This document shows positions 8,382 through 17,258 of a stretch of DNA of 64,000 nt, piece after piece. Source of the DNA: an uncultured Flavobacteriales bacterium (lineage in GTDB: Bacteria > Bacteroidota > Bacteroidia > Flavobacteriales_D > Parvicellaceae); contig CALSRM010000001.1 of the NCBI GenBank assembly GCA_943788755.1, positions 1 to 64,000 of the forward strand, read 5' to 3'. Under the pieces are notes generated by a model, which saw nothing but the letters and a program-made list of their open reading frames with translations, made no database searches and was not told the DNA's origin. Every line of letters starts with the position of its first letter. Positions within the stretch are counted from its first letter, which is position 1. Made by a program: the position numbers and the translations under genes.

Positions 8382-11300
8382 ATGAGAATTCTAATCGTTT
8401 ATATAATTTTCACTCTTTGTCTGTATGAATCTTTTTCTCAGGCAATAACGGTGAATGGTGTGGGTTTAACATCAGCTTCCTCGGGAGGGGCTCCAACTTC
8501 TTGCAATGGTGATTATAAATTTCAAAATAATGCGATTCCATCCCCATCCATTTCGGGTAATTGTGTTACTCTCACGGATGGAACTCCAGCTAATGGAGAG
8601 GCTGATATCTGGATATGTGGGGCGTTGGATTTAACCAATGATTTTAATCTCACTTTTACAGCAAATTTTGGAACAAACCCAAATTCAGGAGACGGTATTG
8701 CTTTTGTTCTAAACGGAAATAATGATGCCCCCCTGGGCGGTGTTGGTGGAAATATAGGATATGAGTCTCTCAACAATATAGTTGCAGTGGAGTTTGATAC
8801 TTGGCCTGATGCAGATATTAGTTGTCATCACGCTGAAATTAATCAAAATGGATTTTCAAACAACCTATCTTCTCCAATTCCTCTGAAATCTTGCTGTGGA
8901 TCAATAATTGATGGTTCCGACTATGATATTTGTATAACTTGGGATGTTTTAACCGGGACAACGGGCAACTTAATTGCTACGTTTGATGGCAATGTGGTTG
9001 GGTCTTATTCTGGTGATCTTGCGGTTCTTTTGGGTAATAATTCTTCTCCTAACTGGGGTTTTACTTCGGGATGTGGTGCTGGAGGAGGTCAAATTCAAAC
9101 AGTTTGTGATGCTGTTATGGAGAACCAGTCATTAACAGTGTCTAGTTGCTCAACATGCACCCCCCCCGCAGTAACGGCGAATCCCATAACGGAAACAATT
9201 TGCTCAGGTGAAACAACAAGTCTATCTATTTCTGGATCTGGAGGGACATCTTATTGTTGGCAAGCTTCAGATAATCTGAACGTTAATGGAGAAACTACCA
9301 CAATAACAAATGAAACATTATCAAGCTTTATTATTGGTGAAACATTGACCAACGGTGTCCCAGGGACACAAACAGTAACTTATAATGTTTACCCTGAGAG
9401 TAATTCGGGATGTTTTGGTGCACCACTAAGTCTTGTGGTTACAGTTTTGGATGCAGGGGACCCTGCTTGTAATTGCCCATCTCCTTATACGGCCAGTGCT
9501 CCTTCTAGTGCTCCCACCATTTGCTTATCTGCTCCAATAGTGGACATAACGCATAGTACAGCGAATTCTAGCGGTATAGTCAATGATGGTATTAATGGAG
9601 CCAATGGGTTACCGCCTGGAACTAGTGCCTCTTTTTCTGGTAATACAGTTAATGGTGCCATTACAATAGCCGGAACTCCAACTCAAGCAGGTACATTCAA
9701 TTATTCAATTCCTTTTACAGGTGGTTGTGGAACTGCAACTGCTACAGGAACAATTACAGTTATTCAAACTCCAACAGCAGATTCACCAACTGGATGTAAC
9801 TGCTTGTGATAGTTATGTTCTTCCATCTTTAAGCGTTGGGGATTATTTTTCATCTCCCAATGGAGTAGGTCCTATCTCGGTTGGTTCATCTATTACCATC
9901 TAACTCAGACGATTTATGTTTATGCAGAGACTGGCACTGTCCCTAATTGTACGGATGAAAATTCTTTTACAGTAACGATTAATACCGCACCAACAGCAGA
10001 TTCACCGACTGATGTAACTGCTTGTGATAGCTATGTTCTTCCACTTTTAAGCGTTGGGGATTATTTTTCATCTCCCAATGGAGTAGGACCTATCTCGGTT
10101 GGTTCATCTATTAATACTACTCAGACAATTTATGTTTATGCAGAGACAGGAACCGTACCTAATTGTACGGATGAAAATTCTTTTACAGTGACGATTAATT
10201 CGACACCAGTGGCGGATTCACCAACTGATGTAACTGCTTGCGATAGCTATGTTCTTCCATCTTTAGGTGTTGGGGATTATTTTTCATCTCCCGGTGGTGT
10301 AGGACCTATTTCAGTTGGTTCAACTATTACTGCTACTCAGACAATTTATGTTTATGCAGACTCAGGAACCGTGCCTAATTGTGCAGATGAAAATTCTTTT
10401 ACAATTGATATTGCTACATTCAATACTGGAACAGATGTTCAATTAGCTTGTGATTCATATGTTTGGATTGACGGTAACACTTATACAGCATCAAATAATA
10501 CCGCTCAGTGGACTTTAACGAATATAGCTGGATGTGATTCCCTTATTACCTTGGATCTTACAATAAACCCTTCTCTTTCTGGACCCAGTATTGACAATTC
10601 TTCCATTGTTATAATTCCAGAAACATGCGCTTCTGAAAATGGTTCGATTACTGGAATAGTCGCTTCCGGAGGACAGCTGCCTCATGTTTATGATTGGAAT
10701 GGGGTAAGTAGCTCTTCAGCTGATACATTGGGATTAGCAGGAGGAAGTTATACACTTACTGTAACAGACGATAATGGTTGTTTTTCTACATTCGGTCCTA
10801 TTGTTGTCGGCTCTATTAGTGGGCCATCAATTGACCCAACTCTTATTAGTATTATAAATGAAGATTGTAATGCAGGAAATGGTTCGATTACTGGAATAAC
10901 TATTATAGGTGGGACTGGTCCCTATTCATATGCTTGGAATGGAGTAGCTGGAAACCTGGATGCCACTAATTTATCCAACAACGATTACTCCTTGGTGGTA
11001 ACAGATGATAACGGATGTACAGATTCTTATGGCCCAATTTCAATCAGTAATTCAGGTGCTCCTAATGCTGATTTTGACTTATCTGGGAACCCGATTTCTC
11101 TGGGTGAGGCTTTATTGGTCACCAATAATTCATCTAACGGTGCAGTATCCTATTTATGGGATTTAGGCGATGGTACTACATCAACCAATGGCGATCCATC
11201 TATTACCTATAACGCTGAAGGAGCTTATACGATTTGCTTAATTGCATATACTGCAACAAACTGTCCAGATACCGCATGTCAGACAGTAGAAGTTATTGAA

Positions 11301-11582
11301 GAAGTAGAATCAGTTATTGGAATACCTACCGCATTCTCTCCAAATAACGATACCCATAATGATGTGCTTTACGTAAGAGGTTCAGGAATTCAATCTTTTA
11401 CTTTAGTTATTTACAATAGGTATGGTGAGAAGGTTTTTGAAACTAACGACTTGTCTAGTGGCTGGGATGGGACCTACAAAGGACAACCCGAAAACACTGG
11501 GGTCTTTGCTTACTACTTGGAATATGAATACGTCAATGGGGATAAAAGCTCGTTGAAAGGAAACATAACTTTGGTTAAATAA
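8382..11582 (+). pseudogene. T9SS type-B adhesin with L-type lectin domain, frameshifted in repeats
   Basis: A signal peptide (residues 1-19) is followed by an L-type (legume) lectin-like domain at about residues 20-250, recognisable from GDGIAFVLNG, VAVEFDTW, CITWD and WGFTSGCG. Then come Ig/PKD-like domains, three 72-residue repeats, two SprB-like repeats (DDNGC motifs) and a C-terminal gliding-motility sorting domain (TAFSPNNDTHNDVLYV ... WDGTYKG ... ITLVK). The frame from 8382 stops at 9809 because repeat copy 1 has an extra G near 9797 (CAACTGGATG versus CGACTGATG in copy 2). About 100 bases on, two extra bases near 9895 restore the original frame, which then runs to 11582. The net change is +3, yet the TGA remains. 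The cognate PorP/SprF gene follows 19 bases later. If the stop is real, the lectin domain is made without its sorting signal. Confidence 0.85.
9771..10421 (+). repeat. Three tandem 72-residue (216-219 bp) repeats
   Basis: Units begin at 9771, 9990 and 10206 with the theme ADSPTDVTACDSYVLP, then VGDYFSSPxGVGPISVGS and TQTIYVYA. Copy 1 is 219 bp because of three inserted bases at two places; copies 2 and 3 are close to 216 bp. Confidence 0.85.
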
Positions 11583-11601
11583 ATTGTTAAAACAACAAGA
11601 C

Positions 11602-12612
11602 ATGAAAAAATTAGTATTTAGCATATTAGCCTTAAGCATATTCATAAATGGACAAGCGCAACAAGACAGACACTACAGTATGTTTTACGCCTCTCCAATG
11701 GCAATAAACCCGGGAGCAACGGGATTTTTTCCTGGCGATATTCAATTGTTTACAGGATTTAAAAACCAATGGAAAGCAATTAGTTCAAACCCTTACAATA
11801 CAATTTCAGCAAGTATCGACTCTAAACTAATGAAAGGAAAATCAAACAATAGTTTTCTAGGGTTGGGAGTCAATTTCTACAACGATAAGGCTGGTGATAG
11901 TCAATTGACAACAAACATAACGAACATAAGCATAAATTACGCAATTGAAGTAGCTGAAAACCATCAACTAGCGCTAGGTATTCAACCTTCATTTTTCCAA
12001 AGATTTGCAAGTATGGAATCCTTAACTTGGGACGAACAATGGACAGGATCAAATTTTGATTCAAATTTGGAAAACGGAGAAACATTAGGAACTAATAAAT
12101 CATTTAAATTTGACATTAATTCAGGACTTTACTATTTTGGAAAACTAAACAACCAAAACTCCCTAAATTTTGGTGTTTCTGTGGCGCACTTATTGAAACC
12201 GCAAAACACATTGCTAAATGCAAATGAAAACCTCTATCAAAAGTATACGATTCATGGAGGGGGAGAGTTTAGTCCAGACAATTCTAAAATAGCCTTTTCG
12301 CCAAATATGATTTACTTTATCCAAGGTCCAAATCAGTCATTATCAGTTGGAACAGATTTCATTTACTCTCTTCAAGAAAGTTCTAAATATACCGGCTATT
12401 ATGACAAATCAACTATTTCAATGGGAGCTTATGTACGAGTTGGAGATGCCTTTTATACTACGCTATTCTTAAATTTCGCTTCCTTTTCCTTAGGTGTAAG
12501 CTATGACTTAAATATGTCAGGATTAGCCCTTGCTAGTGAGGGAAGAGGAGGAATGGAAATGTTGCTTAGGTATAGAATGAATCTATCTAAACAAGGAGCT
12601 GCTAGTTTTTAG
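11602..12612 (+). CDS. PorP/SprF family type IX secretion partner protein
   Basis: 336 residues from the ATG at 11602 (an in-frame TTG at 11584 precedes the signal peptide MKKLVFSIL to GQAQ). The family signature is clear: QDRHYSMFYASPMAINPGATGFF, then KNQW near residue 60, LGLGVNFYNDKAGDS, and the final strands SFSLGVSYDLN and GGMEMLLRYRM. The family forms outer-membrane beta-barrels. SprF is needed for secretion of SprB, and related proteins sit next to type-B sorting-domain substrates. That arrangement is seen here, since the gene follows the lectin adhesin at 8382-11582. This partner gene is intact although its substrate is frameshifted. Confidence 0.92.
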   Translation: MKKLVFSILALSIFINGQAQQDRHYSMFYASPMAINPGATGFFPGDIQLFTGFKNQWKAISSNPYNTISASIDSKLMKGKSNNSFLGLGVNFYNDKAGDSQLTTNITNISINYAIEVAENHQLALGIQPSFFQRFASMESLTWDEQWTGSNFDSNLENGETLGTNKSFKFDINSGLYYFGKLNNQNSLNFGVSVAHLLKPQNTLLNANENLYQKYTIHGGGEFSPDNSKIAFSPNMIYFIQGPNQSLSVGTDFIYSLQESSKYTGYYDKSTISMGAYVRVGDAFYTTLFLNFASFSLGVSYDLNMSGLALASEGRGGMEMLLRYRMNLSKQGAASF

Positions 12613-12663
12613 AAGATTGTTATTTTTCCCCCAATAATATTAAAATAACCTTCGTTGTGAGGT

Positions 12664-13038
12664 TTAGATGTTGTTCACTATACCCTTGAATAGGAGATTT
12701 GCACTGGCTGGATTTGTTGCCAAAGGGACATCATGTACGTCACAAATTCTCATAAGCATAGAGATATCTGGTTCGTGCGGATGTTTGTCTAGTGGATCTC
12801 TGAAGAAAATAACAATATCACATTTCCCTTCGGCGACGCGCGCAGCTATTTGGGCGTCACCTCCGATTGGTCCGGATAATAATTTAGTCACTTTGAAACC
12901 TGCTTTTTCTACCTTTGAACCTGTCGTTCCCGTTGATATAAGTGTTACTTCATTTTTGTGAAGGGTTTCCGCTTGTTCATTTAAAAACTGAACCATCTCA
13001 GCTTTCTTTCCGTCATGTGCAATTATTGCAATTTCCAT
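12664..13038 (-). CDS. mgsA: Methylglyoxal synthase
   Basis: 124 residues. Converts dihydroxyacetone phosphate to methylglyoxal and phosphate (EC 4.2.3.3), a cytoplasmic bypass of lower glycolysis. Diagnostic segments are STGTTG (phosphate loop), SGPIGGDAQIAARVAEG, the DPLDKHPHEPDI block with the conserved catalytic Asp and His, and CDVHDVPLATNPASA. The length is normal (bacterial enzymes are 120-155 residues). It is a single gene, convergent with the PorP/SprF gene, and lies directly behind a perfect palindrome and a consensus -7 box. That arrangement suggests dedicated control. Confidence 0.96.
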   Translation of the reverse strand: MEIAIIAHDGKKAEMVQFLNEQAETLHKNEVTLISTGTTGSKVEKAGFKVTKLLSGPIGGDAQIAARVAEGKCDIVIFFRDPLDKHPHEPDISMLMRICDVHDVPLATNPASANLLFKGIVNNI

Positions 13039-13041
13039 ATA

Positions 13042-13064
13042 GTTATTGTATTAAATACAATAAC
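13042..13064. promoter_or_regulatory. Perfect 23-bp palindrome between promoter and start of mgsA
   Basis: GTTATTGTATT, one central A, AATACAATAAC: 11-bp perfect arms. It occupies nearly all the space between the -7 box (13064-13071) and the mgsA ATG (13038), so it would cover the transcription start. It could act as an operator or as a 5'-UTR hairpin. Confidence 0.6.
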
Positions 13065-13071
13065 AAAGATA
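13064..13071 (-). promoter_or_regulatory. -7 box of mgsA promoter
   Basis: TATCTTTG on the minus strand, an exact TAnnTTTG, 26 bases before the mgsA ATG. No clear TTG lies at the usual -33 spacing. Confidence 0.5.
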
Positions 13072-13464
13072 CACTTTTATTGATTAAGACCTTTTTTAAT
13101 AATTGTAAACAATATCATTTGAGTGATTATATAGTATATATTAATTTTACTCCAAGAAAAGAACTTGATTGAAAAGGAGAAAAATCGTTTAAACAGAAAT
13201 CATAAATGGGTACAGTCATAAAAAATTTGGAGCCTTTAAAAACATATAAAACCTCTATTATATTTTGTATGTTTTATTTTGTTGGATTTTTTAGACTAAA
13301 TTATGTATGGAGAAAATTTCATTTCAAATCTCATAAGCTCTTATTTTTATTGCTCTCAACTTTACTTTTGTTTGAAGTAATGTCACTTTTCAATATGATA
13401 AAGTGTGTATCGTTTGTCTTTTGGATCTTTTTTGCGTTTTATTGATGTTTTACCTTCGATTTTC
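13072..13464. other. AT-rich stretch without convincing gene
   Basis: Nothing solid. A 79-codon frame at 13206-13445 (plus strand) is hydrophobic and AT-rich but has no family features. It ends just before the OmpA remnant and may be decayed upstream sequence. Confidence 0.3.
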
Positions 13465-13638
13465 ATGTTACTTTCTAAGAAAAGAGCAGAAGCGGTAAAA
13501 GAATTTTTAATACAATTTGGTATTGATGAAAATAGAATTGTAGTAGACTTTTCTGGCGAAACTAAACCGATATCTACTAACGATACTGAAGAAGAAAGAA
13601 GTCATAACCGTAGGGTGGATATGGTTGTTATTCATTAA
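13465..13638 (+). pseudogene. C-terminal fragment of an OmpA-family protein
   Basis: 57 codons. LSKKRAEAVKEFLIQFGID, RIVVDFSGETKP and the final SHNRRVDMVV are the closing third of an OmpA peptidoglycan-binding domain. The N-terminal half, including the conserved TGHTD region, and any barrel are absent upstream. The remnant is followed directly by repeat copy 1 and its terminator. Confidence 0.75.
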
Positions 13639-13668
13639 TAATGAAAGGTGTTTTCAAGGAGATTTAAA

Positions 13669-13734
13669 GCGGTTATTCCAACGCTTTCAAATCCTCCAAA
13701 AAGTTTGAACTCCTTCCTGTCGAGGTCACTAAAG
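13669..13734 (+). repeat. Dispersed terminator-linked repeat, copy 1
   Basis: The core CCTCCAAAAAGTTTGAACTC, 11 variable bases, then GAGGTCACTAAAG, preceded by TTATTCCAACGCTTTCAAAT. The block is shared with 22169-22236 and 23205-23250 in the same orientation, and each copy is followed by a hairpin plus T-run. Confidence 0.75.
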
Positions 13735-13735
13735 T

Positions 13736-13774
13736 AAAAGGCAATTATCTATATTATAGGTAGTTGCCTTTTTT
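13736..13774 (+). terminator. Intrinsic terminator after repeat copy 1
   Basis: Arms AAAAGGCAA (13736-13744) and TTGCCTTTT (13764-13772), with a run of T into 13774. The A-rich left arm could let it work on the minus strand too. Confidence 0.7.
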
Positions 13775-13932
13775 GATTCCCCACATATTCCCCACATTGA
13801 GTGATTTAATTACTTATTCTTGTGTTTCCTCCTCCATTTAGATTTCTCATACTTCCAAGATGTAGGGCGAGAGAATAGCATATGAATAGTAGTTCAATGT
13901 ATTTCACTTGTAGTTAGATTAAAATTTAAATT

Positions 13933-14485
13933 ATGAAAAAGATATTGTTTGTATTGTTCGTTTTCTCTTTAGTATTTGCAGGCTGCAAAAAAAAAGGGAT
14001 GTACGGATCCTGCTGCTAATAACTATGATCCCAATGCAACTCAATAAGATGGCTCTTTTGAGTTTGCTACATTAACAACTGCAAGTGCAACTAATGTAAC
14101 TACTGCATCAGCAACCTTAGGTGGTAATATAACTGCTAACGGAGGCAGCTCAGTAATCCAAAGAAGAGTATGCTACGGCACATCAACCAGCCCAACCACA
14201 TCTAATAGCGCTACTAATGATGGAAGCGGAATAGGAAGTTTTAGTATTAACCTTACAGGTTTAACGGCAGGGACAACTTATTACGTTAGGGCTTACGTAA
14301 CAAATAGCGCAGGCACAGCTTATGGTAATGAAGTTAGTTTTACAACTACAGCCGGTGGTGGAGTTGGCCTTGCAATAGGTGACAGTTATCAAGGTGGTAT
14401 TATCTTTTATTTAGATGGATGTGGCGGAGGCTTAATTGCTGCTCCCTCAGATCAATCTACATCCGCTGAATGGAATAGAATCTAG
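13933..14485 (+). pseudogene. Decayed lipoprotein with FN3-like domain
   Basis: A good signal and lipobox (FAGC) start at 13933, but a run of nine A at 13987-13995 shifts the frame and TAA follows within a few codons. In the next frame the known Bacteroidota motif GCTDPAANNYDPNATQ appears, then a TAA at 14045-14047, then DGSFEF (normally DGSCEF). After that comes an FN3-like domain (ATNVTTASATLGGNIT to GTTYYVRAYVTNSAGTAYG) and GDSYQGGIIFYLD ... GLIAAPSDQS, which opens a DUF1566-like C-domain that is cut off at 14485. Two lesions plus truncation make this a pseudogene. Confidence 0.8.
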
Positions 14486-14696
14486 TCCTTCAGGAAACAT
14501 TATGTATAAAGAAGAACATGAAGCTTTTACAGATCATAATGGTTTGTTCTCGTTGGTGATTGGGCACGGAGATATTACAAGTTTAAGTGTTGTTAATACT
14601 GTTCTTGATGTAAATTGGGGAACGTATAAACATTTTCTACAAGATACAAATCGATTTGATGGTCAATTGTTTTTAATCAACTTGTATCTTTTATAG
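14469..14696 (+). pseudogene. Fragment of tail-like exported protein
   Basis: In a frame different from the preceding remnant: SPSGNIMYKEEHEAFTDHNG, FSLVIGHG and NWGTYKHFLQ. This is the pattern seen in large Bacteroidota surface proteins (NxxGxxxLxIGxG ... WGxxxHFLxV). No start and no complete domain. It appears to be a second dead fragment joined to the end of the lipoprotein pseudogene. Confidence 0.55.
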
Positions 14697-14807
14697 GAGT
14701 TAATTTTAAAGTTTTTCCCTTATTAATTAAGCGATACGCTCTTTTATCAATAATTTGAAAAATATTTGGATTTTTATATCAGCGAACAAAAGATGCTAAA
14801 ATAACCT

Positions 14808-16625
14808 TTATTTTTTTTTAAATGTTATTTCAAAACAAGTGCCCTCTCCCAAAATTGATTTAGCGACAATTTTTCCTTTGTTAACTTCAACGTATTCTTT
14901 AGCGATACTTAAACCTAAGCCCGTCCCCTGAATTTCTGTTACATTGTCTGCACGGAAAAATGGTTCAAATAAATGTTCTTGTTCTTTTTCTGGAATACCT
15001 AAACCATAATCTTTCACCGAAATAACCACTTCTTTTGGTTTAAAATCGATCCGTAATTCCGGATTTTTATTTCCTTTAGAATATTTAAAAGCATTACTGA
15101 TTAAATTAGACAATGTATGATCGAGTAATTTGGGGTCTAATTTCATATTACAAGTTTCTCCGCTTATCAAAAAATCAATTACTCTTTTGTCTTCCTGAAT
15201 TAAATTGAATTTTTTAACCAAATTATTACAAAAATCATGGACATTTAAAGCCTCTGGATTATAGGCAACAGCTCCAGATGTAAGTTTGCCAAGTGCAAGA
15301 ACGTCATCCATTAATTCCGTCATTTTGGAAATTGATTCTATAATACGATTGGTTATTTTTTTATATTTTTCTTTACTCTGTTTATTATCCGAAGTACCTA
15401 ACATTTCCAATAATTCTGTATTCGACTGAATAACTGAGAGAGGTGTTCTAAATTGATGAGATGCAACGGCAACAAAACTAGATTTTAATTGACCTAGCTC
15501 TTTTTCTTTAATTAATGATTTGTATATTAAAAACACAATAGTTAAAGTGCCCAAAAGCAAAACCGCTATTGCAAGTATAATTAGATTCTGTCTTTTATCT
15601 TTTTCAGCTGCAAGTAACTCCTTTTTTTCTTGTTCTAATTGAATTTTGTCACGTTCTTTATCGTATTTATATTCCATTTCTGCTATTGCCAAAGCTTCAA
15701 CATTTTCTCTTTTTTGAAGCGAATCACGAACATTAATAAATAACTGATAATACAGATATGCGCTTTCTAAATCATCTTCCACTTCATAAATGAGATATAG
15801 CTTTTCAAAAGCATCTTTCATGCCTTCCATGTAATTAATTTCTTGTGCATTAATCATGGCATTTTCATAATATTCAATGGCTATGGCAGTCTTTCCAATG
15901 TCGGCATAAATGTTCCCAGAGTTGATTTGTAATATACACAAGCTTTGAAAATCTTCATTTTTTTCTGCGCTGACAATCGCTATATTGAAAAATTTTAGTG
16001 CGTCTTCTTGTTTTCCACTGCTATTATAAATACTGCCGATAGTTGAGTAAACTGAAATAAGCTTTTTATTATCCTCCAATATAGCGTAGATAATTTTTGC
16101 TTTTTCAGCAGAGGAGAGTGCTTTTTCAAACTCTCCCGTCAAATAGAATACATTCGCCATATTGATATGCGTATGGCCTATTCCTGCTTGGTCATTTATT
16201 CGTGTATTTATCTCAAGGGCTTTAGAAAAATAATTTTCAGCTTTCTCTGCGTCGTTTGTGACCAAATAAATATTTCCAATGTTGTTAAGGTCAATGGCTA
16301 TAGAGGCATCATCATTGAGCGTTTCATCTGTTTTCAACCCTTTAAAATAATAGGAAAGACTTTTAGCGTAATTTCCTTTCATGTACCATGAAGTTCCTAG
16401 GATAGTATAGGCTTTTGAAAGTAAGCTCATTTGCTTCAGTGTATCTAGCTTACTCAAACTTCTTTCCGCTAGAACAATAGCTGAATCAGGATAACTGTAC
16501 AATATTTCATCCGCATTTTTGAGAAGAATATTAATTTCTTTATCCCTGGATTCATTTTGCGCATAAAAAATTTGTGTGTTTGCAAGGATTGTAAGTAATA
16601 GAAAATATTTCAGTATTTTTTGCAC
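14808..16625 (-). CDS. Tetratricopeptide-repeat sensor histidine kinase
   Basis: 605 residues. A signal peptide (ending near residue 22) leads into about six TPR units (residues 40-300), a coiled-coil (DKERDKIQLEQEKKELLAAE), one membrane helix (LIILAIAVLLLGTLTIVFLIY, about 345-365), a HisKA dimerisation domain with phospho-acceptor His in ASHQFRTPL, and a HATPase domain with N-box NLISNAFKYS and G-boxes DYGLGIP and GTGLGLSI. The periplasmic TPR part probably senses a protein or peptide signal and the cytoplasmic kinase phosphorylates a response regulator that is not encoded nearby, so it is an orphan kinase. The 3' end is A-rich (EITFKKK). Confidence 0.93.
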   Translation of the reverse strand: MQKILKYFLLLTILANTQIFYAQNESRDKEINILLKNADEILYSYPDSAIVLAERSLSKLDTLKQMSLLSKAYTILGTSWYMKGNYAKSLSYYFKGLKTDETLNDDASIAIDLNNIGNIYLVTNDAEKAENYFSKALEINTRINDQAGIGHTHINMANVFYLTGEFEKALSSAEKAKIIYAILEDNKKLISVYSTIGSIYNSSGKQEDALKFFNIAIVSAEKNEDFQSLCILQINSGNIYADIGKTAIAIEYYENAMINAQEINYMEGMKDAFEKLYLIYEVEDDLESAYLYYQLFINVRDSLQKRENVEALAIAEMEYKYDKERDKIQLEQEKKELLAAEKDKRQNLIILAIAVLLLGTLTIVFLIYKSLIKEKELGQLKSSFVAVASHQFRTPLSVIQSNTELLEMLGTSDNKQSKEKYKKITNRIIESISKMTELMDDVLALGKLTSGAVAYNPEALNVHDFCNNLVKKFNLIQEDKRVIDFLISGETCNMKLDPKLLDHTLSNLISNAFKYSKGNKNPELRIDFKPKEVVISVKDYGLGIPEKEQEHLFEPFFRADNVTEIQGTGLGLSIAKEYVEVNKGKIVAKSILGEGTCFEITFKKK

Positions 16626-16722
16626 GCTAAACTTTCAATATAACATCTAAAGTTAATCTTTTATCACAATAAATGCATATATTCGATTAAAATTCAGAGA
16701 ATTAAAACTTTAAATTAAAATT

Positions 16723-16998
16723 ATGAAACAAATTTTCAGCCTTTTTATTGGTGTTTTTTTGTTTGGAATATGTTTTGGACAAGAACACAAAGAACACAAA
16801 GAGCACAAAGAGCATACATCCTATTGTTGTGTGCAAAAGGATTACTGTGGTGAAAAAGCAAAAAAATGTCCCAAGTGCGCAAAGCCATTAATCAAAGCAG
16901 GCCTTTACTACTGCAATAAGTGTTCTCATTCCCGCAAAAAACCAGGTACTTGTGGTAAATGTGACATTACTCTTATTAAAATGGAAGGTAAGAATTAA
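16723..16998 (+). CDS. Small exported Cys/His-rich protein with heavy-metal-binding-like motifs
   Basis: 91 residues. Signal peptide MKQIFSLFIGV to FGQ, then a charged tract of EHK triplets (EHKEHKEHKEH, encoded by near-identical 9-bp repeats), then two Cys-rich halves. CGEKAKKCPKCAKPLI and CNKCSHSRKKPGTCGKCDITLIKM both follow the HMBD pattern (C...KPGKCPKCG..L). In total nine Cys and a His tract suggest periplasmic or surface binding of Zn, Cu or Ni. No efflux genes adjoin it, so the metal and partner are unknown. It stands alone, divergent from the histidine kinase. Confidence 0.75.
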   Translation: MKQIFSLFIGVFLFGICFGQEHKEHKEHKEHTSYCCVQKDYCGEKAKKCPKCAKPLIKAGLYYCNKCSHSRKKPGTCGKCDITLIKMEGKN

Positions 16999-17258
16999 GA
17001 GTTGAATTAGTCGGTCAAAAATTGCTGTAACTAATACAATTAAACCATTATTCTATGATTTATGGTAGGGTATGAGTTGTTTGTTCGGCCATAGGTAGTG
17101 TAAAACCAGGTAAAATATTCTAGAGACAAAGTGTTCTGTTAGATAATAGATTACACAAAAATGAATTCGGAGCCATTGAAAGAAATGAGCTTTCCCAGGA
17201 CAAAAAAGAAGAAATAATTAAATAGATTCTAAAATAAGTATAGTCTAGAAATTAAATC

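Noticed and set aside
13206-13445. 79-codon hydrophobic frame as a small membrane protein
   Set aside because: Very AT-rich sequence gives Phe/Leu/Ile-rich translations by chance; no homology cue and it abuts decayed DNA.
16999-17258. Short frame ending FGAIERNELSQDKKEEIIK
   Set aside because: Protein-like but under 25 codons with no start; at most a remnant, too weak to annotate.
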